Assembly: GCA_050084515.1 (NCBI GenBank)
Contig: CM114274.1
Span: forward strand, 4,960,001-5,024,000
Length of the DNA: 64,000 nucleotides
DNA from: Blasia pusilla
Lineage: Eukaryota > Marchantiophyta > Marchantiopsida > Blasiales
Reading direction: 5' to 3'
Shown here piece after piece: positions 1-11,199 of the stretch. The notes under the pieces were generated by a model that made no database searches, had not been told where the DNA came from, and worked only from the letters and a program-made list of their open reading frames with translations. Made by a program: the position numbers and the translations under genes. The first letter of the stretch is position 1, and every line of letters starts with the position of its first letter.

Positions 1-225
1 TCTGTTCCAAGTCTTGAAGGACTTGCCATGTGTTGGGAGCTAGGAACTAAGGAAAGTTGAGCTTGATGAGACGCCGAGTTTAGGACTCGGTGGGTTGGAA
101 CGCCGGTTGGCCAAACCCGACTAACGAGAGTGCGTGTTTGGGTGCAAATCGGCGATGAGTTCGTGACCTACTGAACGCACGCTTCCGCAACACTAAAGAT
201 TGACGTTCAAGGAGAGTAGGGGCGC
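1..225. repeat. Retrotransposon repeat fragment, inverted relative to 2240-2430
   Basis: This stretch is recognisably similar, in opposite orientation, to 2240-2430. Both share the blocks GCTTGATGAG, GCCGAGT, ACGCTTCCG and ACGTTCAAGGAGAG. In the other copy the block ends beside a tRNA-Met-type primer site, so it is probably the inner end of a long terminal repeat from another family. The similarity stops near 225, where Gag-like sequence begins. It is cut by the window edge, so its full extent is unknown. Confidence 0.5.
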
Positions 226-1020
226 GACAAGTGAGGAGCAAGTGGTGACCATCAGATTTTCACGGGATTCAATGGGTCGACGAGTAGGAGTAGACCCACA
301 AGTGCCCAAGCATGCACCAGTACCACGGGAGTGGGCCGGTGGGCCCAGAGAGCATGGCCGGTATCATGAGCCGATGAGGCAACGGCCCATATCGACATAT
401 TTTTCCCAACAAGGATCAAGGTTGGCTTGTTGGACGTGTGGTGGGTCAACAAGATGGGAGAGGGCCACAAGCGCCTCTGATTTCTCAGAAGCCACATAGG
501 ATGGCCCCACCACAATTGCATTGTGATCATTGTCACCGATATGTTCACACTAGGGATAGGTGTCATGATCTTCGCCGGCAAGGTATGTCTAGAGGTAGGC
601 AGAGGACTTGAGGGCGAGAGAGCTGGTGGAGATTGAGGGGTGGATGATCGTGGTGGTAGAGTGCCATCACCAATCACTGGAGATGGAGGACGTGCACCCG
701 ATACAACGCTCCTTTCGCGCATCGATCAGTTGGAGCAGAGGATTGTTGCCATGACGATGATGCAGCTACACTCATGCCCGGAGCTGAGAGTAGCTAGTGT
801 GGCGCCAACCTCCACATCTTACCACGATGCTGATGAGGATTCTATGGGGATGGGATTAATGTGTAGTGCGGCTCAGGTTGAGGTTGTTGTGGCGATGACT
901 CCGGGTGCTATGAGAGTAACCGAGCCATCGAGAGATGGGGTTGAGATTGACCCACAGGAGGTGACCGATGGACGGCTGGTCAGATGTCGCAACCCTCATA
1001 ACCAAATGAACACCAAATAG
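200..1020 (+). pseudogene. Gag fragment with zinc knuckle (same lineage as elements A, C, D)
   Basis: This is a decayed piece of the C-terminal half of Gag, the nucleic-acid-binding structural protein. The 200-499 frame carries a first cysteine cluster (CWTCGG). Sequence around 515-580 encodes a CCHC knuckle (CDHCHRYVHTRDRC) in another frame. The 640-1020 frame carries LLSRIDQLEQRIVAMTMM, a short coiled-coil-like segment also present in element D at about 20,020-20,085, and then a stretch closely matching D to about position 975. Stops and frame changes separate the parts. No protease or pol follows, and other repeat sequence begins near 980. It is dead, and was probably left by an older insertion. 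Confidence 0.75.
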
Positions 1021-1065
1021 GTGCCAAGCGAAACATCAAAACTCAAGTGGACTCACGCCGTGATG

Positions 1066-1268
1066 ATCGCGCTTTGGAGAAGGTTTTGGAAGGTCTCTTG
1101 GAAAAGTCCAAGAGACGAAACGCAGAACACAGTTGTGCGTTTCATGCGTTAGTGGTCGTGACCAGGAAACCTAGACCAAATGCGAACCAAGACTTGAGAT
1201 GAGTTGAGTCTTGGAAGGTTAGTTGCCAAAGAGGTGAGAACCAGTTTTGGAACACGACTAGCGTTTGA
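1066..1268. repeat. Direct repeat, left copy, flanking a gag-only unit
   Basis: About 200 bp that recur in the same orientation at 2426-2628 with high identity, including the shared block AGTCCAAGAGACGAAACGCA. A shorter shared block just upstream (about 985-1060 against 2153-2238) lengthens the pair. The right copy has about 187 extra bp between the two blocks. The pair brackets the Gag frame at 1351-2110, as LTRs would, but clean TG/CA ends were not established. Confidence 0.6.
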
Positions 1269-1350
1269 GAAGAACTCAAGGAGGAGACCTCGACGCTTGA
1301 GGAGGAACGCAAGAGACGAGGAGGAGATTTGAGAAAGCAAGGACTCGCAA

Positions 1351-2110
1351 ATGGCGACCAAGGGAAAACAACCAAGGAAGCCGCGAGTCAAATCAAAAAA
1401 GCTGGGAGACGAATCAATGACTGATCGTGAGGCACAAGAAGAGATAGCGACTCCCAAAGTGATGATTCCCAGACATGAGGGATTTGATGAAGGTGATGGC
1501 GGACCAGATGGCCAAACAGAGCAAGGTGATTGTAGAACTCAAGTCGAATGGAGCCTCTAGTTCCGGCAAGAAGCTTTGTCAAACAAATTTGCCAACGCCA
1601 TTCATAGGAATGGGACGTTCTCGGAAAGTGAGCGAGTTTCTAACAGAACTTGAACTTTACTTCGAAGCGCAAAGGGCAGAGGAGCAGGAAAAGGTGACTG
1701 CAGCAATCACGTTCCTGAAGGATCACGCTCTCCAGTGGTGGACGGCTCACCGCAAAGAACAACTGGGCCGTGGAAGAACTTTGAGTTGGGAAGAGTTCAA
1801 GGGGCTGATTGGTAACCTATTCACTCCAGAATATCAGGAGTATTGCGATGGCATGGAGTTTGTGAGGTTGCGGCAAAGCGGGTCCCTTAGCGCAAATGTG
1901 CGAGAGTTCAGTGCACAAATGAGCTCACTTTCCACAGATGAGTTTACAAAGAAGGTGATCTTCTTAAGTGGACTCAAGCCGAGTGCCGAAAAGGCCCTCT
2001 TTCATATGCCTTACATTCCAAAGACGTTCGCGGAGCTTCTGAGGCTAGTGGAGCCGATAGGGGCCAATGAAGAAGAGGAATTTTGGGAGGAGACGATGTC
2101 TTATGGTCCA
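1351..2110 (+). pseudogene. Retrotransposon Gag (retrotrans_gag type) of a gag-only element
   Basis: A plant-type Gag. A basic N-terminus (MATKGKQPRKPRVKSKK) starts at 1351. A one-base frame change near 1475 leads into the frame that continues to 2110 and beyond. That frame has the family core: FLTELELYFEAQRA, ALQWWTAHRKE, SWEEFKGLIGNLFTPEY and VREFSAQMSSL. This is a different Gag from that of elements A-E, which have FDTWCD and WKGLF blocks. No knuckle, protease or RT follows. With the flanking direct repeats it resembles a non-autonomous gag-only (TR-GAG-like) element. The Gag core is clear. The element limits are inference, and nearby inverted segments show the region is rearranged. Confidence 0.7.
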
Positions 2111-2226
2111 GGGTTGCGATTAGGTGATGGACGGGTGAGCCATCTACCGGTGTTGTTGCGATCCTCATAACCAAATGTACACTAAATAGGCATCGAGCAA
2201 AAAATCAGAACACTGGTGGACTCACG

Positions 2227-2238
2227 CTCTGATACCAC
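2227..2238 (-). other. Primer-binding site complementary to initiator tRNA-Met
   Basis: On the minus strand this reads TGGTATCAGAGC, the usual plant LTR-retrotransposon primer site for initiator tRNA-Met. Sequence at higher coordinates (2240-2430) would then be the inner end of a minus-strand LTR. The nearby Gag at 1351-2110 is on the plus strand, so the two do not belong to one intact element. It also contrasts with elements C, D and E, which lack a tRNA-type site. Confidence 0.6.
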
Positions 2239-2425
2239 GTATCGTGCGCTTCTCTCCTTGAACGTTAATCTTTGTTGTTACGGAAGCGTGTGTTCAATAT
2301 GTCATGCTCTCAAGGCTCATCTGCATCCAAACATGCACTCATGTTAGTCATGTCTGGATCAATCAATGGTTCTAACTTGCCGAGTTCACGACTCGGCCTC
2401 TCATCAAGCTCAACATTCCTAGTAT

Positions 2426-2628
2426 CGCGCTTTGGAGAGGCTTTTGGAAAGGTCTCTTGAAAAGTCCAAGAGACGAAACGCAAAACAGAGTTGTGCGTTT
2501 CATGCATTAGTGGTTGCGACTAGGAAACCTAGACCAAACTCGAACCAAGACTTTAGATGAGTTGAGTCTTGGAAGGTTGGTTGCCAAAGAGGTGAGAACC
2601 AGTTTTGGAACACGACTAGAGTTTGGGT
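2426..2628. repeat. Direct repeat, right copy, flanking the gag-only unit
   Basis: Right partner of 1066-1268, same orientation, ending at a shared TTTTGGAACACGACTAG block near 2628. Beyond it the sequence is unrelated to the left copy. Confidence 0.6.
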
Positions 2629-3355
2629 AATTTGACTGTGTTTTGGACCATAACGTTTAGCCCCAAGATGAGTTCAGAAAAATAATGGCGCATTGGAAAG
2701 CTTACTTTAATACGCTTCCAACTCACTAAAGATCTTAGCAAACTCATAAGTAAAAGCTAAGATATTGGCCAAAAACAACTGTGAGAGCAATCGGGTTGAG
2801 GGCCAATCTAAGGGGCCGGTTGTCTTTCCCTAAAGTTAGGGGGATCCCAGTGATCCCCATAAGTACTAGTAAGGGGGATTCTCTCCAAGAAGTCTTGAAG
2901 CACGAACCCCACTTTGAGCACAGGATGGAAGGGGAGTTTGGCGTTGGAACTCGAAATCCAAACCTGATCTAAGGGAGTGGATTCGTTAGCCACACTTGGA
3001 TTCCGACCCATGATTCATTTTGTGTGAGTCTCGGTTAGGGACTCATTAGATGTCCATTGGATAGTTGGAACCGCCAGGCTCGAAATGCCATTTCAGGTTC
3101 CTATACCGACCGAAAAGTCTGTCCCATGTCTTTCGAGACTTGCCTACATCTTACGGGATTGAAATAGATTTGTACATAGTTATGAGCAATACTGAGGAAA
3201 GTAACATCGATACATAATACTAGGTAACCATATTATGGTATCCTAGTACATGTAAACGTAGTTAATAATACATATAAACTTAGTCGGCCATTTTGATGTG
3301 TAGATAGATTAAGAATTGAGAATGCATATGACTATCGTATATATGCCCTTCTAAA
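2629..3355. other. No gene; LTR-like non-coding sequence
   Basis: No frame here resembles a protein. The style (GC-moderate, with TTTAATACGCTTCCAACTC and a run of G-rich blocks) suggests LTR or leader sequence continuing from the repeat to the left, but no second copy lies in the window. The last 200 bases become AT-rich. Confidence 0.3.
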
Positions 3356-3757
3356 AGGAATTATGCATATATGTCAAACCTAACCCACTCTTCTAATGAG
3401 AGGTTTGGCTTACTCACAAGGTAAGAAGGATCATAAAAGGAGGTTTAACAAATAGAGAAGGAGCTCCTAAACTCTCTCTCCTTGATTATACTCTTCTCAT
3501 CTCCCCAAGCTATGTTCCTCGTGACTTGTGCATGCTAGTCGTATCCTCAAGCCTAACATGTGATAGTGGGTCAAAAGACACTTTCTCTAATAGAAATTTA
3601 ACTCTACTAAAAAAAAAAGTTACTTGAAATAACATATTCCAGAATAAATTCCTTAATATAGCTCCAAATGAACCCAAAAAAGAGGTAAGTGCACACTTAA
3701 GTTATTCTATTCCTTAATAGATCATCCTTGACATCCTTGGATAAGTTGTAAAGATAC
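3356..3757 (-). repeat. Old, diverged A-type terminal unit
   Basis: Read on the minus strand this is a diverged relative of the A unit of elements A and E. The CCTCTCATTAGAAGAGTGGG-type block and the purine-rich AGAGAGAG leader are recognisable. It abuts the right end of element E at 3763, so E probably inserted beside or inside it. It has accumulated more changes than E's own repeats and is likely older. Confidence 0.5.
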
Positions 3758-3762
3758 TCATC

Positions 3763-3890
3763 TGTCGTACGCATACACATCGCTACACAACATACATCGC
3801 TATCACCAAATACACACACAAACACGCACTATCCCATGCTAACTCATGGCATCCAAACAATGAGACAAGAAGTACCAAAATATCTCCAAT
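3763..3890 (-). repeat. Element E, B2 terminal unit
   Basis: 128-bp B unit at the right end. It begins ATTGGAGATATTTTGG and ends GCGTACGACA on the minus strand. It matches B1 of the same element (4409-4536) and both B units of element A. Confidence 0.8.
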
Positions 3891-4406
3891 AAAATAATAT
3901 CCAATCGCTCTCACAACACTATAGTTCTCACATGTGTGCACTCTCACATATCTTTCTCAATGTCAAACCAAACCCACTCTCCTAATGAGAGGCTTGGGTT
4001 ATACACACAAGGCAAGCAAGACCATAGCTCCGCCGCCTCGTGCCAAGAGGTTCAACAAAGAGAGAACAAGCTCTCAAGCTCTCTCTCTTTGAGGTATAAC
4101 CCTCCCCTCTCCCAAGCTCTCTCCTTGGTAACCTATGCTCCCAAGTCACTTCCTTGGCTCTTGACCTGATGTAGGAGGTCAAGGGCCACTTACCAAAAAT
4201 ATAAAGCCGACCATATACTCAAAATGATACTTACCTAAAATAGTAAGTTCCTCAATATGGCTCTAAATGAGCCGAAATGAAGGGGAAACCTGCTCTCTCA
4301 GGTTTCTTGAGGCCTCAGCACGTCATCCTCGACCTCCTCACCTATCCTCCACTATTCGCGAAGGCGCTCTACTAGATCTCACCGATCTATCCAAAAAGAT
4401 GTGATA
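3891..4406 (-). repeat. Element E, A2 terminal unit
   Basis: 516-bp A unit between B1 and B2, beginning TATCACATC (a TG-to-TA change against the expected TGTCACATC). It matches A1 of the same element (518 bp) along its length, and A2 of element A. It contains the TATA-like GGTATAACC region and the purine-rich hairpin described for A1. Confidence 0.8.
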
Positions 4407-4408
4407 GT

Positions 4409-4536
4409 TTTCGTGCGCATACACATCGCTATACAACATACATCGTTGTCATCAAACACACACACAAACAGGCACGATCCCATGCTGACTCATGGCATCC
4501 AAACAACGAGATAAGAAGTACAAAAATATCTCCAAT
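4409..4536 (-). repeat. Element E, B1 terminal unit
   Basis: 128-bp B unit directly after the polypurine tract, ending GCGCACGAAA (expected CGACA, one change). Two bases (4407-4408) separate it from A2. Confidence 0.8.
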
Positions 4537-4546
4537 CGCCCCCTAG
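4537..4546 (-). other. Element E polypurine tract
   Basis: Minus strand CTAGGGGGCG, immediately before B1. Elements A and C have AGGGGGGC at the same place, and D has CGGGGGCG. It marks the plus-strand priming site, so the repeat made by reverse transcription starts with B, not A. Confidence 0.7.
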
Positions 4547-4715
4547 TTGGTGGTTAGGTCCCTCTAACTCCAGATAGCCATCTATCCCTACCTACCATGA
4601 CATACATCTCTCGGACGCTAAGAGCAAGAAGGCCGGGTACTTATGTGGTCCCATCGTTAGTCGCCTTCTTGTCATCCATATCATATAAATAAGTCAGAAT
4701 GTAAAACTATCTACT

Positions 4716-5918
4716 CTATGTACATCTGGGATATATCCATCGTCCCTCAAGAACCCTAGTGAGAGGTGGCGTCAAACATGCCATATGCCATCCTCTCGAA
4801 CACCCATCACAGACTAACATAGTGGCTGCACCATGGGCGGAACCACACAACATACACCGCAAGCCTACAGGAACTATTGCAAAGCTCGGATCGAGTGTAC
4901 CTTCAATGTTTGAAAGATGACATGACGCACTGGTACGAACATGGTCCTTCCAAACCATACCATCACGTCCCTCCAATAAGAGAACACCGGATGGAAAAAC
5001 CTCACGCACTCTCAAGATGGTGCGCCCTGCAATCAGATCCAATGTTGTGGGTACCGTCTGCTGCAAGTAGACACAGTCTCCTTGATGAAACCTCCGGATA
5101 GTAGGTCGATATCCACCTCCCCGAATAGTCGCATACCTCAACGTATCCCGATGTTGCGCAATCGCCAAGTTCTCAAACGCCATGGGCATCACTCTCCAAA
5201 ACAACTAAGCCCTCTAAGAACATGCTCGTATCCATACATAGGGTCATCAAGGTTCAACATCCCACCAACATCTCGACGAATGGCCGCAGGTAAATTTGGC
5301 TCTCGGCCATAAAGCAACAAGTACGGTGAGACAGACGCTAAGGATGTATGAATGCTGAATCTGTATTCCATTTCCAACCACGGCAAATGAAGGTCTCAAT
5401 CTCCTAGGTGACCTCTTTGCAAGCCATACTTGCGTAGTCCTCTCTTCACCATCTGCACAACCCGCTGCGCTAGTCCATCCGCCTCAGGATGATCTCGCGA
5501 AGTAGTACGGCGGTTGATCAGTGCCTGATCACACAAGGCCTGAAACTCCCCGCGGAACTCTGTACCCTGGTTTGTTAACACCCCCGGTGAGTGCGCCAGA
5601 ATGACTCAAAGACTTTTCGATCTAGGAAGGCATACGCTACTCCCTCACTCGCTTTGTCAAGCAATGCAACCAACTCTATCCACTCCGAGAAGTGCTCGAC
5701 CATCACCAACACATGACCACTATGGTGCTCCATCAAAGGCAAAGGTCCTGCAAAATCGAAACTCCATCTATAACCTAAATCCATGATCAAAAGTGGATGC
5801 AACTATGGAGTTGGAGCATAGAATGATGCTCGGACTCGATCACACACCATACATCTGGCAACAAACTGCTGAACGTCAGTCTGCATGCCTCGCCACCAAT
5901 AATGAATTTGGATACGGA
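4716..5918 (-). pseudogene. Element E pol fragment: DDE integrase core, GPY/F-like region, PHD finger
   Basis: Read right to left, this starts inside the integrase zinc-binding region (about 5918) and continues through the catalytic core. The second aspartate lies in NQGTEF context (D to N at the key position), followed by HPEADGLAQRVVQ with Q where the catalytic E should be. Next come the SVSPYLLLYGREPNLPAA block and a GPY/F-like segment (GDCVYLQQ). It ends with a PHD finger in the 5204-4716 frame: CMLCGS, CDGCSRGWHMAC and YPRC, the first cysteine of the last pair being replaced by Y. It matches element A 11,300-12,480 closely. It is cut at 5918 by the fusion to element A gag, and is non-functional. 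Confidence 0.85.
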
Positions 5919-6535
5919 CGGAGAAGTTGCGGAGCATCCACGACTTCCAGAGGCGCTCGGGTGAGAGTTTGCGTGAGGCTTACACTCGCTTGCGCCGGTT
6001 GATCAACGTCACTCAGGGGGTGACAGAGGCTCAGGCTATCCAGTCATGGTATGCGATCATTGGACCGGACCCTCTGAGACACGGGTGCGGGAGGGGGTGC
6101 TTCTTATGAACACCTCCCCTACGTTGAGAGATGTTTTTAGGACCGCCGAGAACATTGAGCGCAACATGGCGGAGGAGAGCGTAGCCACCATGGGTTTGGC
6201 GGCGATCCACGATTATCGCACCACCGTGCGGCAAAGAACGTGACTCGAGATAGGTCGATTGGGCACCACGAGCTTAGGGAGGATACCGAGAGGCCGTGCC
6301 ACGAGACTGCGCCTTCATATGCGGCTCAGCAGAGCCGCCTACTATTACTTGTTGGTCATGTGGTGGAGCCCATCATCGCGATTGCACTCGTCGGGTCATG
6401 GACGTGTGCCTCAAAGATGGAGGAGGAGATGGTGTTGCACCAGGAGGTTATCGTGTGACTATTGTCGAGGTATGGTCATACACGCGCCTGGTGTTTTAGT
6501 TTACATCTTGAGTTACGTCTAGACCGAGGGCCGAG
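5919..6535 (+). pseudogene. Element A gag, C-terminal part with two zinc knuckles
   Basis: Begins mid-protein with KLRSIHDFQRRSGESLREAYTRL-type sequence, shared with element C at 22,917-23,010 and element D at about 19,325. A first cysteine cluster (CWSCGGAHHRDC) lies near 6355-6395. A second CCHC knuckle (CDYC, then GHTRAWC in a shifted frame) lies near 6455-6500. At least one frameshift separates them. The N-terminal half (FDTWCD/WKGLF blocks) is missing. Confidence 0.75.
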
Positions 6536-7189
6536 AGAGGGCACAGAGCGAGTAGCCGGTCCGGGTGGGCCTAGAGATCGTGCTCGGTGGTCTGTTGGGG
6601 GATGAGGAGCGGAGTTGCCCGCTGCGGGTGGTGGTGGAGTTGCCCGTGGAGGAGGTAGAGTACCACCACCTAGACGCGCCGAGGTAGATGCCAAACGTGA
6701 GGTGGGATGGTCGCTCGAGATACAACAACTATTGCCGCTATGGCATTGAGTTACCCGATGCCGGATCCGTGGCATCGACATCATATGGAGCGCCAGAGAT
6801 CCGGAGGATCCGGATGGATGTGCTTGGGTTGCCCGAGATGGAGGCCGCCGCAGCTTGTGACGCGTGGAGCAGCCGCAGAGTTGGATCCACAGCGGGGAAG
6901 CCGATGAGAGCAGACTAGGCTTCCTCAATCTTTCACGTTGTCGAAGCGATGAGGACCCCATCGATGGGTCCTCATCAAAGTTCCTGGAGAGTTGGTAATG
7001 TTGTTGGTGTGCAAGCACGGAGGGCAATGGGAGAAGCGAAAGCGACTCCTATTGTTGATGCTCGGGAGGGGCATGTGTCGAGCACGTTGTTGGGGCGGCC
7101 ACCGTTGTGTCCGCACTCCTTTATTTTCTCGCTTCCGATGTTGTGACGTTGGGAGGTACGCCCCCGAGGCTTTTGGCTGGCCGCGCTTC

Positions 7190-7760
7190 ACTATGTGAGC
7201 GCGAGTTGGAGTTCTGCATCACGTTCGAGAGGTGATTGCAGAGGAGGTGATGGACCTGCCCTTGAGCGGATTCTCGGGCCGCCCACGCGATTCATGGCAG
7301 TCATGCGGTGCTAGGATGGCGGAGATGCCCGCTAGACCCGCAATAGAGCGTGCCATGGCTTCTCCTGGTGTTGTGTTGTTGGATAACCAAGGAGAGGTCT
7401 TCCAGTTGGTGAGTCTTGGAGGTAGAGCTTTTAGTCCGCAGCGCGTCTTGTTGATTGGGAGCGCAACCCTTGATGTTGGGGAAAGCGTCATTGAGGATTG
7501 GGCTTGACGAGAGCCGATGTGGAGTGTTGTCCATTTCGGATACAAACATCCTTGGGTGGAGCGAGTACCACACAGTATATCACCCGAAAGGAGGTCTTGG
7601 TGAGGATTCGCCCGGGACATCCTACAGATGAGTCCGTGGTGCGCGCCAAGGCGATAGTGATCGATCTTTGAGTCCTACGACGTTTTGGTTGGTGGAGCGA
7701 TGTTATACCCAATGGGGTTTTCCTGGATTCTTGGGAGGAGCGTCCTCAGACTAGGATGGC
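7190..7760 (+). pseudogene. Element A retropepsin region, active site frameshifted
   Basis: The frame at 7232-7507 matches the segment before the protease in element D (shared MPARPAIER and GVVLLDN). At the active site, D reads LLDSGAQPLMLG, whereas A reads LLIGSATLDVG because of a small deletion that removes the catalytic Asp-Ser-Gly. The sequence then continues in other frames. It would not make a working protease. Between 6536 and 7190 lies Gly/Pro/Arg-rich, stop-laden sequence equivalent to the Gag-protease linker. Confidence 0.6.
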
Positions 7761-8119
7761 GATCGGTGATGGGCGCCTTAGCTCATTACCCGTTCGATTC
7801 ACATGTGCGATGATCGAAAACGGCCGGAGAGATGGCGACCTTAGCAAAGCATTTAGCGGTGCCATCACTTGGCCTAGTGATTTGATTGAGGACATGTCCA
7901 TGCAGAGGATACTCCCGTTCGACATTTCTATGGAGAGGAGTGTTATGGTAGTTGCATCATTCCGTGGAGGAGAGGTGTGCATTTGTGGGGCTCGGACCGA
8001 GGAGCTTCAACGATTGGCGGATGTGCGTCACGGCACGCGTGGAGCGGCGTTTACCTGAGCGTGACGGTGCGAGGAACCCGAGGTAGCGGGAGTGCTACGA
8101 TGACACCCTTGGATACTAC

Positions 8120-9115
8120 ACCCATTGTGTGGTGTACCCGGAGGAGGGTATTCGAGTGTTAGATCTCTTTGGAGAGGATTAGCACCGGGTTATTCTTTGC
8201 TTTTGCAGCAGGAGGCGAGCAAAGAGTACTTGTATGTGGAGAGTGATGATGTTGCGAGGAGGCGTCTCACTCGACATGTGGCGCAATTACGCCACGTTTT
8301 CTGACTTATTTATCTGCGTCCGCGAGAGGGATACCAGAGTTCCCTACCGAGGGATATTTTGTTGATGGGGGCGCAGGACTTAGAGCGGGTAGGGACCATT
8401 GATTTGGTCATTGCCGGTTGGCCATGTCAGGGCCAATCGAGTGTTGGACGAGGCGCGGGTTGGGCGACACTCGGTCAGGTTGTTTTGGGAGATGTTGAGG
8501 GTCTTACGGCGATTTGCAGAGCACCGTCTCCTTCTCCGGCCTACACTCTAGAGAATGTGCCAATCTTAGGAGACTCCAGGTCACGGGTCGTGACGAGTGC
8601 TCATCAGGTGCGTGCCTGGATCGGCCCAACAGTGTTCTTGGATGCGGCGAGTGCAGGTTCTAGAGCCCATCGCCTGCGTCTATGGTGGACCAACTTGGTG
8701 CCCCATGCGGTGTTATGGAGGGCGTATGCGAGAGTGGAGCGCCCCTCCCCTTTGTTAGTGGATTCCATTCTCGGATCTAGGTCGCCAATCACAGCGGTGA
8801 GGCACGATGATCGCCACCACCGATGTGGGTCACAGGTAGGCGAGGCGGGCCTTTGCCTTGCCCACGTTTGTGAGTTTTCCCGCTTCCTATGCATACAAGG
8901 AGGCCGGTCCTGGCTTGGTTTGGGATGACCAGGTTCAGCGGTTGGTGGAGCCCAACGCCGACGAGAGAGAGCGAGCCGGAGAGGCTATGGGATTTCCCAC
9001 AGGAGTGACGGCAGTACCATCAGTGTCAGAGGCATCACGATGCCATGTCTTGGGTCAGGCGATGGACCTGAACTGCTTGACATGGATCCTTAGCTTGGGA
9101 GTGGCTGAGCAGCGT
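8120..9115 (+). pseudogene. Element A DNMT3-like DNA cytosine-5 methyltransferase domain
   Basis: The domain transfers methyl groups from S-adenosylmethionine to cytosine. Motifs run in canonical order: I, VLDLFG (about 8155-8172, then a frame disruption); IV, GWPCQGQSSVGRG with the catalytic Cys (about 8415-8460); VI, LENVP (about 8549-8562); VIII, RAHRLRLWW (about 8660-8688); and IX/X as MGFPTGV with LGQAMDLNCLTWILSLG (about 8985-9100). The ENV spacing, the HRxRxxW motif and the C-terminal GFP-LG pattern resemble DNMT3-type enzymes more than restriction-type ones. It lies between protease and RT, which is not a normal Ty3/gypsy position. Frameshifts make it a pseudogene. The domain call is firm; the DNMT3 assignment is inference. 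Confidence 0.85.
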
Positions 9116-9514
9116 CGTATGAGATCGCGACAGATCACAGTGGTTGCGTTGGTGAGCCCCATGCCTACCGAGACGGTGGAGGCAGTGGCTGGGGGCGAGA
9201 CCCGAGGAGATCTACGCACCATGGGAGATCGGGAGAGACACCCTTGGACTTCTTGGGATGTTTTGAAGGTACGCAAGGAGATGATAGCCACAGCATCGAG
9301 CGTGGTTTCGGGCACTGCACGTGGAGGAGATCAGAGTTTGCAGTTGGCTGCAGGAGAGCGGCCGAGTGTTGTTGTTCGAGACGGGGTTGCACCATAGCAA
9401 CCACCGATACCCGCGCCGGAGAGTCCTACCGTAGTCACGATGGAGACTTGGGAGCGGATATGGGCCCTAAGTTTGTGAGGAGGAGAGCGGCGCCGAATAC
9501 ATCAGTTCCTCAGG

Positions 9515-10430
9515 AGTTATAGGAGCTGCTTTGCATTTAGCATGGAGGATTTGGGTACGCTGAAGGGACCGGGGATCCGCATTGAGTTGTCGAGTGATAT
9601 GCCGATCTTCCGACAACCCTACAGGTACAGTGATATGGAGAGGGCTCTGATTCAGAGTAGGAGCCAAGACTTGGTCGGAGCAAGACTAGTGGAGATGTCG
9701 CATGGGGAGTATGCATCTGCCACTGTCATGCCCGCCAAGAAGGATGTGCATGGCAACTGGATGGATAGGCGGATGTGTGGGGATTACCGACCTATCAATC
9801 GGCAGACGAAGTCCGATAGGTATGCCATGCCCACCCCTGAGGAGATCTTTGATGCGATTGGTCACGCAAAGGTCTTCAATTCATTGGATTTGCAAGTTGG
9901 ATACCATCACCTGCCTATCGATTGGAGGACAAAGTAAGACGGCATTTTGGGGCATCGATCCTCACGGGAAGGATTGTTTGTACTAGTGGCGGTTCTTACC
10001 ATTTGGGTTAAAGAACGCCCCGGCTGAGTTTCAGAGGGTCATGGATAGGATCTTGGCTGGTCTGGATTTTGCTAGGTGTTATATTGATGACATCGTAGTC
10101 TTTAGCGCCACGGTTGAGGAGCATGAGCAACATCTAGAGGAGGTATTTCGACGATTGCAATTACATGGGCTGAAGTTACATCCAGGCAAGTGCAAGTTCT
10201 TCTATGACCAGACTGAGTACTTGGGTCATACGATATACCCAGGGGCCTTGGTGTTCAGCAGACGAAGGTAGAGGCTATCTCACGCATTCCACACCCTACA
10301 ATGTGAGCCGTGTTCGCGCATTCATGGGATTGGCAAACTTTTATCGGCGTCGTCAAGGGATTGATTCGATTATGGAAGCTGACCTTGCTCACCAAGATGG
10401 ATCACGAGTGGCACGGGGATGAGCAGAGCG
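9515..10430 (+). pseudogene. Element A reverse transcriptase
   Basis: Ty3/gypsy RT. The 9542-9937 frame has the N-terminal palm: PIFRQPYRYSDME, VMPAKKD, RMCGDYRPIN and SLDLQVGYHHLPI. It stops at 9934, and a TAG at 9984-9986 replaces the CAG of sister copies. The 10,041-10,271 frame has CYIDDIVVFS, the catalytic YIDD box, then LHPGKCKFF and YLGHTIYP. A further frame at 10,310 gives the connection region (FMGLANFYRR, shifted). At least two frameshifts and two stops are present. Confidence 0.9.
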
Positions 10431-10870
10431 AGCATTTGATTGCTCAGGACAAAGTTGACGTCCGCACCGTCTTGAGGAGACCGATCGGGCGTCCTTTCGA
10501 TTGCACACAAATTGGAGCATGTTGGGGCTTGGAGCGGTGCTCACCAAAGCATGATGATGAGGGTAGAGAGTTTGTGGTGGCTTATGCTAGCCGCTCGAAC
10601 AACGCTGCAGAGGCGAAGTACAACTCGTATGAGGGTGAGTGCTTGGCTGCAGTGTGGGTTGTCGCGCATTTTAGGTGTTACTTATTCGGCAACCCCTTTA
10701 CCATCATCATCGATCATCAACCACCGAAGTGGTTGATGGAGTCCGGCAAGCTTACAGGGAAGCTTGTAGATGGGCTCTATTGTTGCGGGAGTATGATTTT
10801 CATGTGGTACATAGACTCGAACGCTCAACCAGGATGCAGATGGGTTGAGTCGTAACCCATGCCCGAGTCG
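10431..10870 (+). pseudogene. Element A RNase H
   Basis: Ty3-type RNase H: EFVVAYASRSNNAAEAK, EGECLAAVWVVAHFRCYLFG and IIDHQPPKWLM, at about 10,558-10,745. The C-terminal ADGLSR-type end is frame-shifted (around 10,840-10,870). This domain normally removes RNA from the RNA:DNA hybrid and trims the polypurine primer. It is decayed. Confidence 0.85.
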
Positions 10871-11199
10871 GCCGAGATGCGATTGGAGCTCGATGGCATG
10901 GAGAGAGTGATGAGGAGTCGGTGCCAGGATGGCACGATCGCCTATTTAGGCATGTTGGCTATGGAGAGCGAGTGGGGAGACCGATGGCGAGGTCTAGTGG
11001 AGAGTCTTTGGATCCCGAGGCGGTGAGGACACGACAAGTGGCGAGATATTCATGATGATGGATTAGTCTTAGAGTACCTTCGACATCGGCAACCTTACGA
11101 GCACCATGGATGCTAGAGAGCGGATCGGATCCTACAAATGGGCGCATAGTTCCGTTGGGAGGGGACACATGTTTTGAGGGTTTGGGAGGATGGCAGAGT

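Noticed and set aside
252-722. 156-aa minus-strand frame.
   Set aside because: It is antisense to the Gag fragment with zinc knuckle, which is homologous on the plus strand to three other copies.
6476-7027. 183-aa minus-strand frame opposite element A gag.
   Set aside because: It is antisense to the Gag-protease linker. Proline/serine-rich composition is the shadow of the Gly/Pro-rich sense strand.
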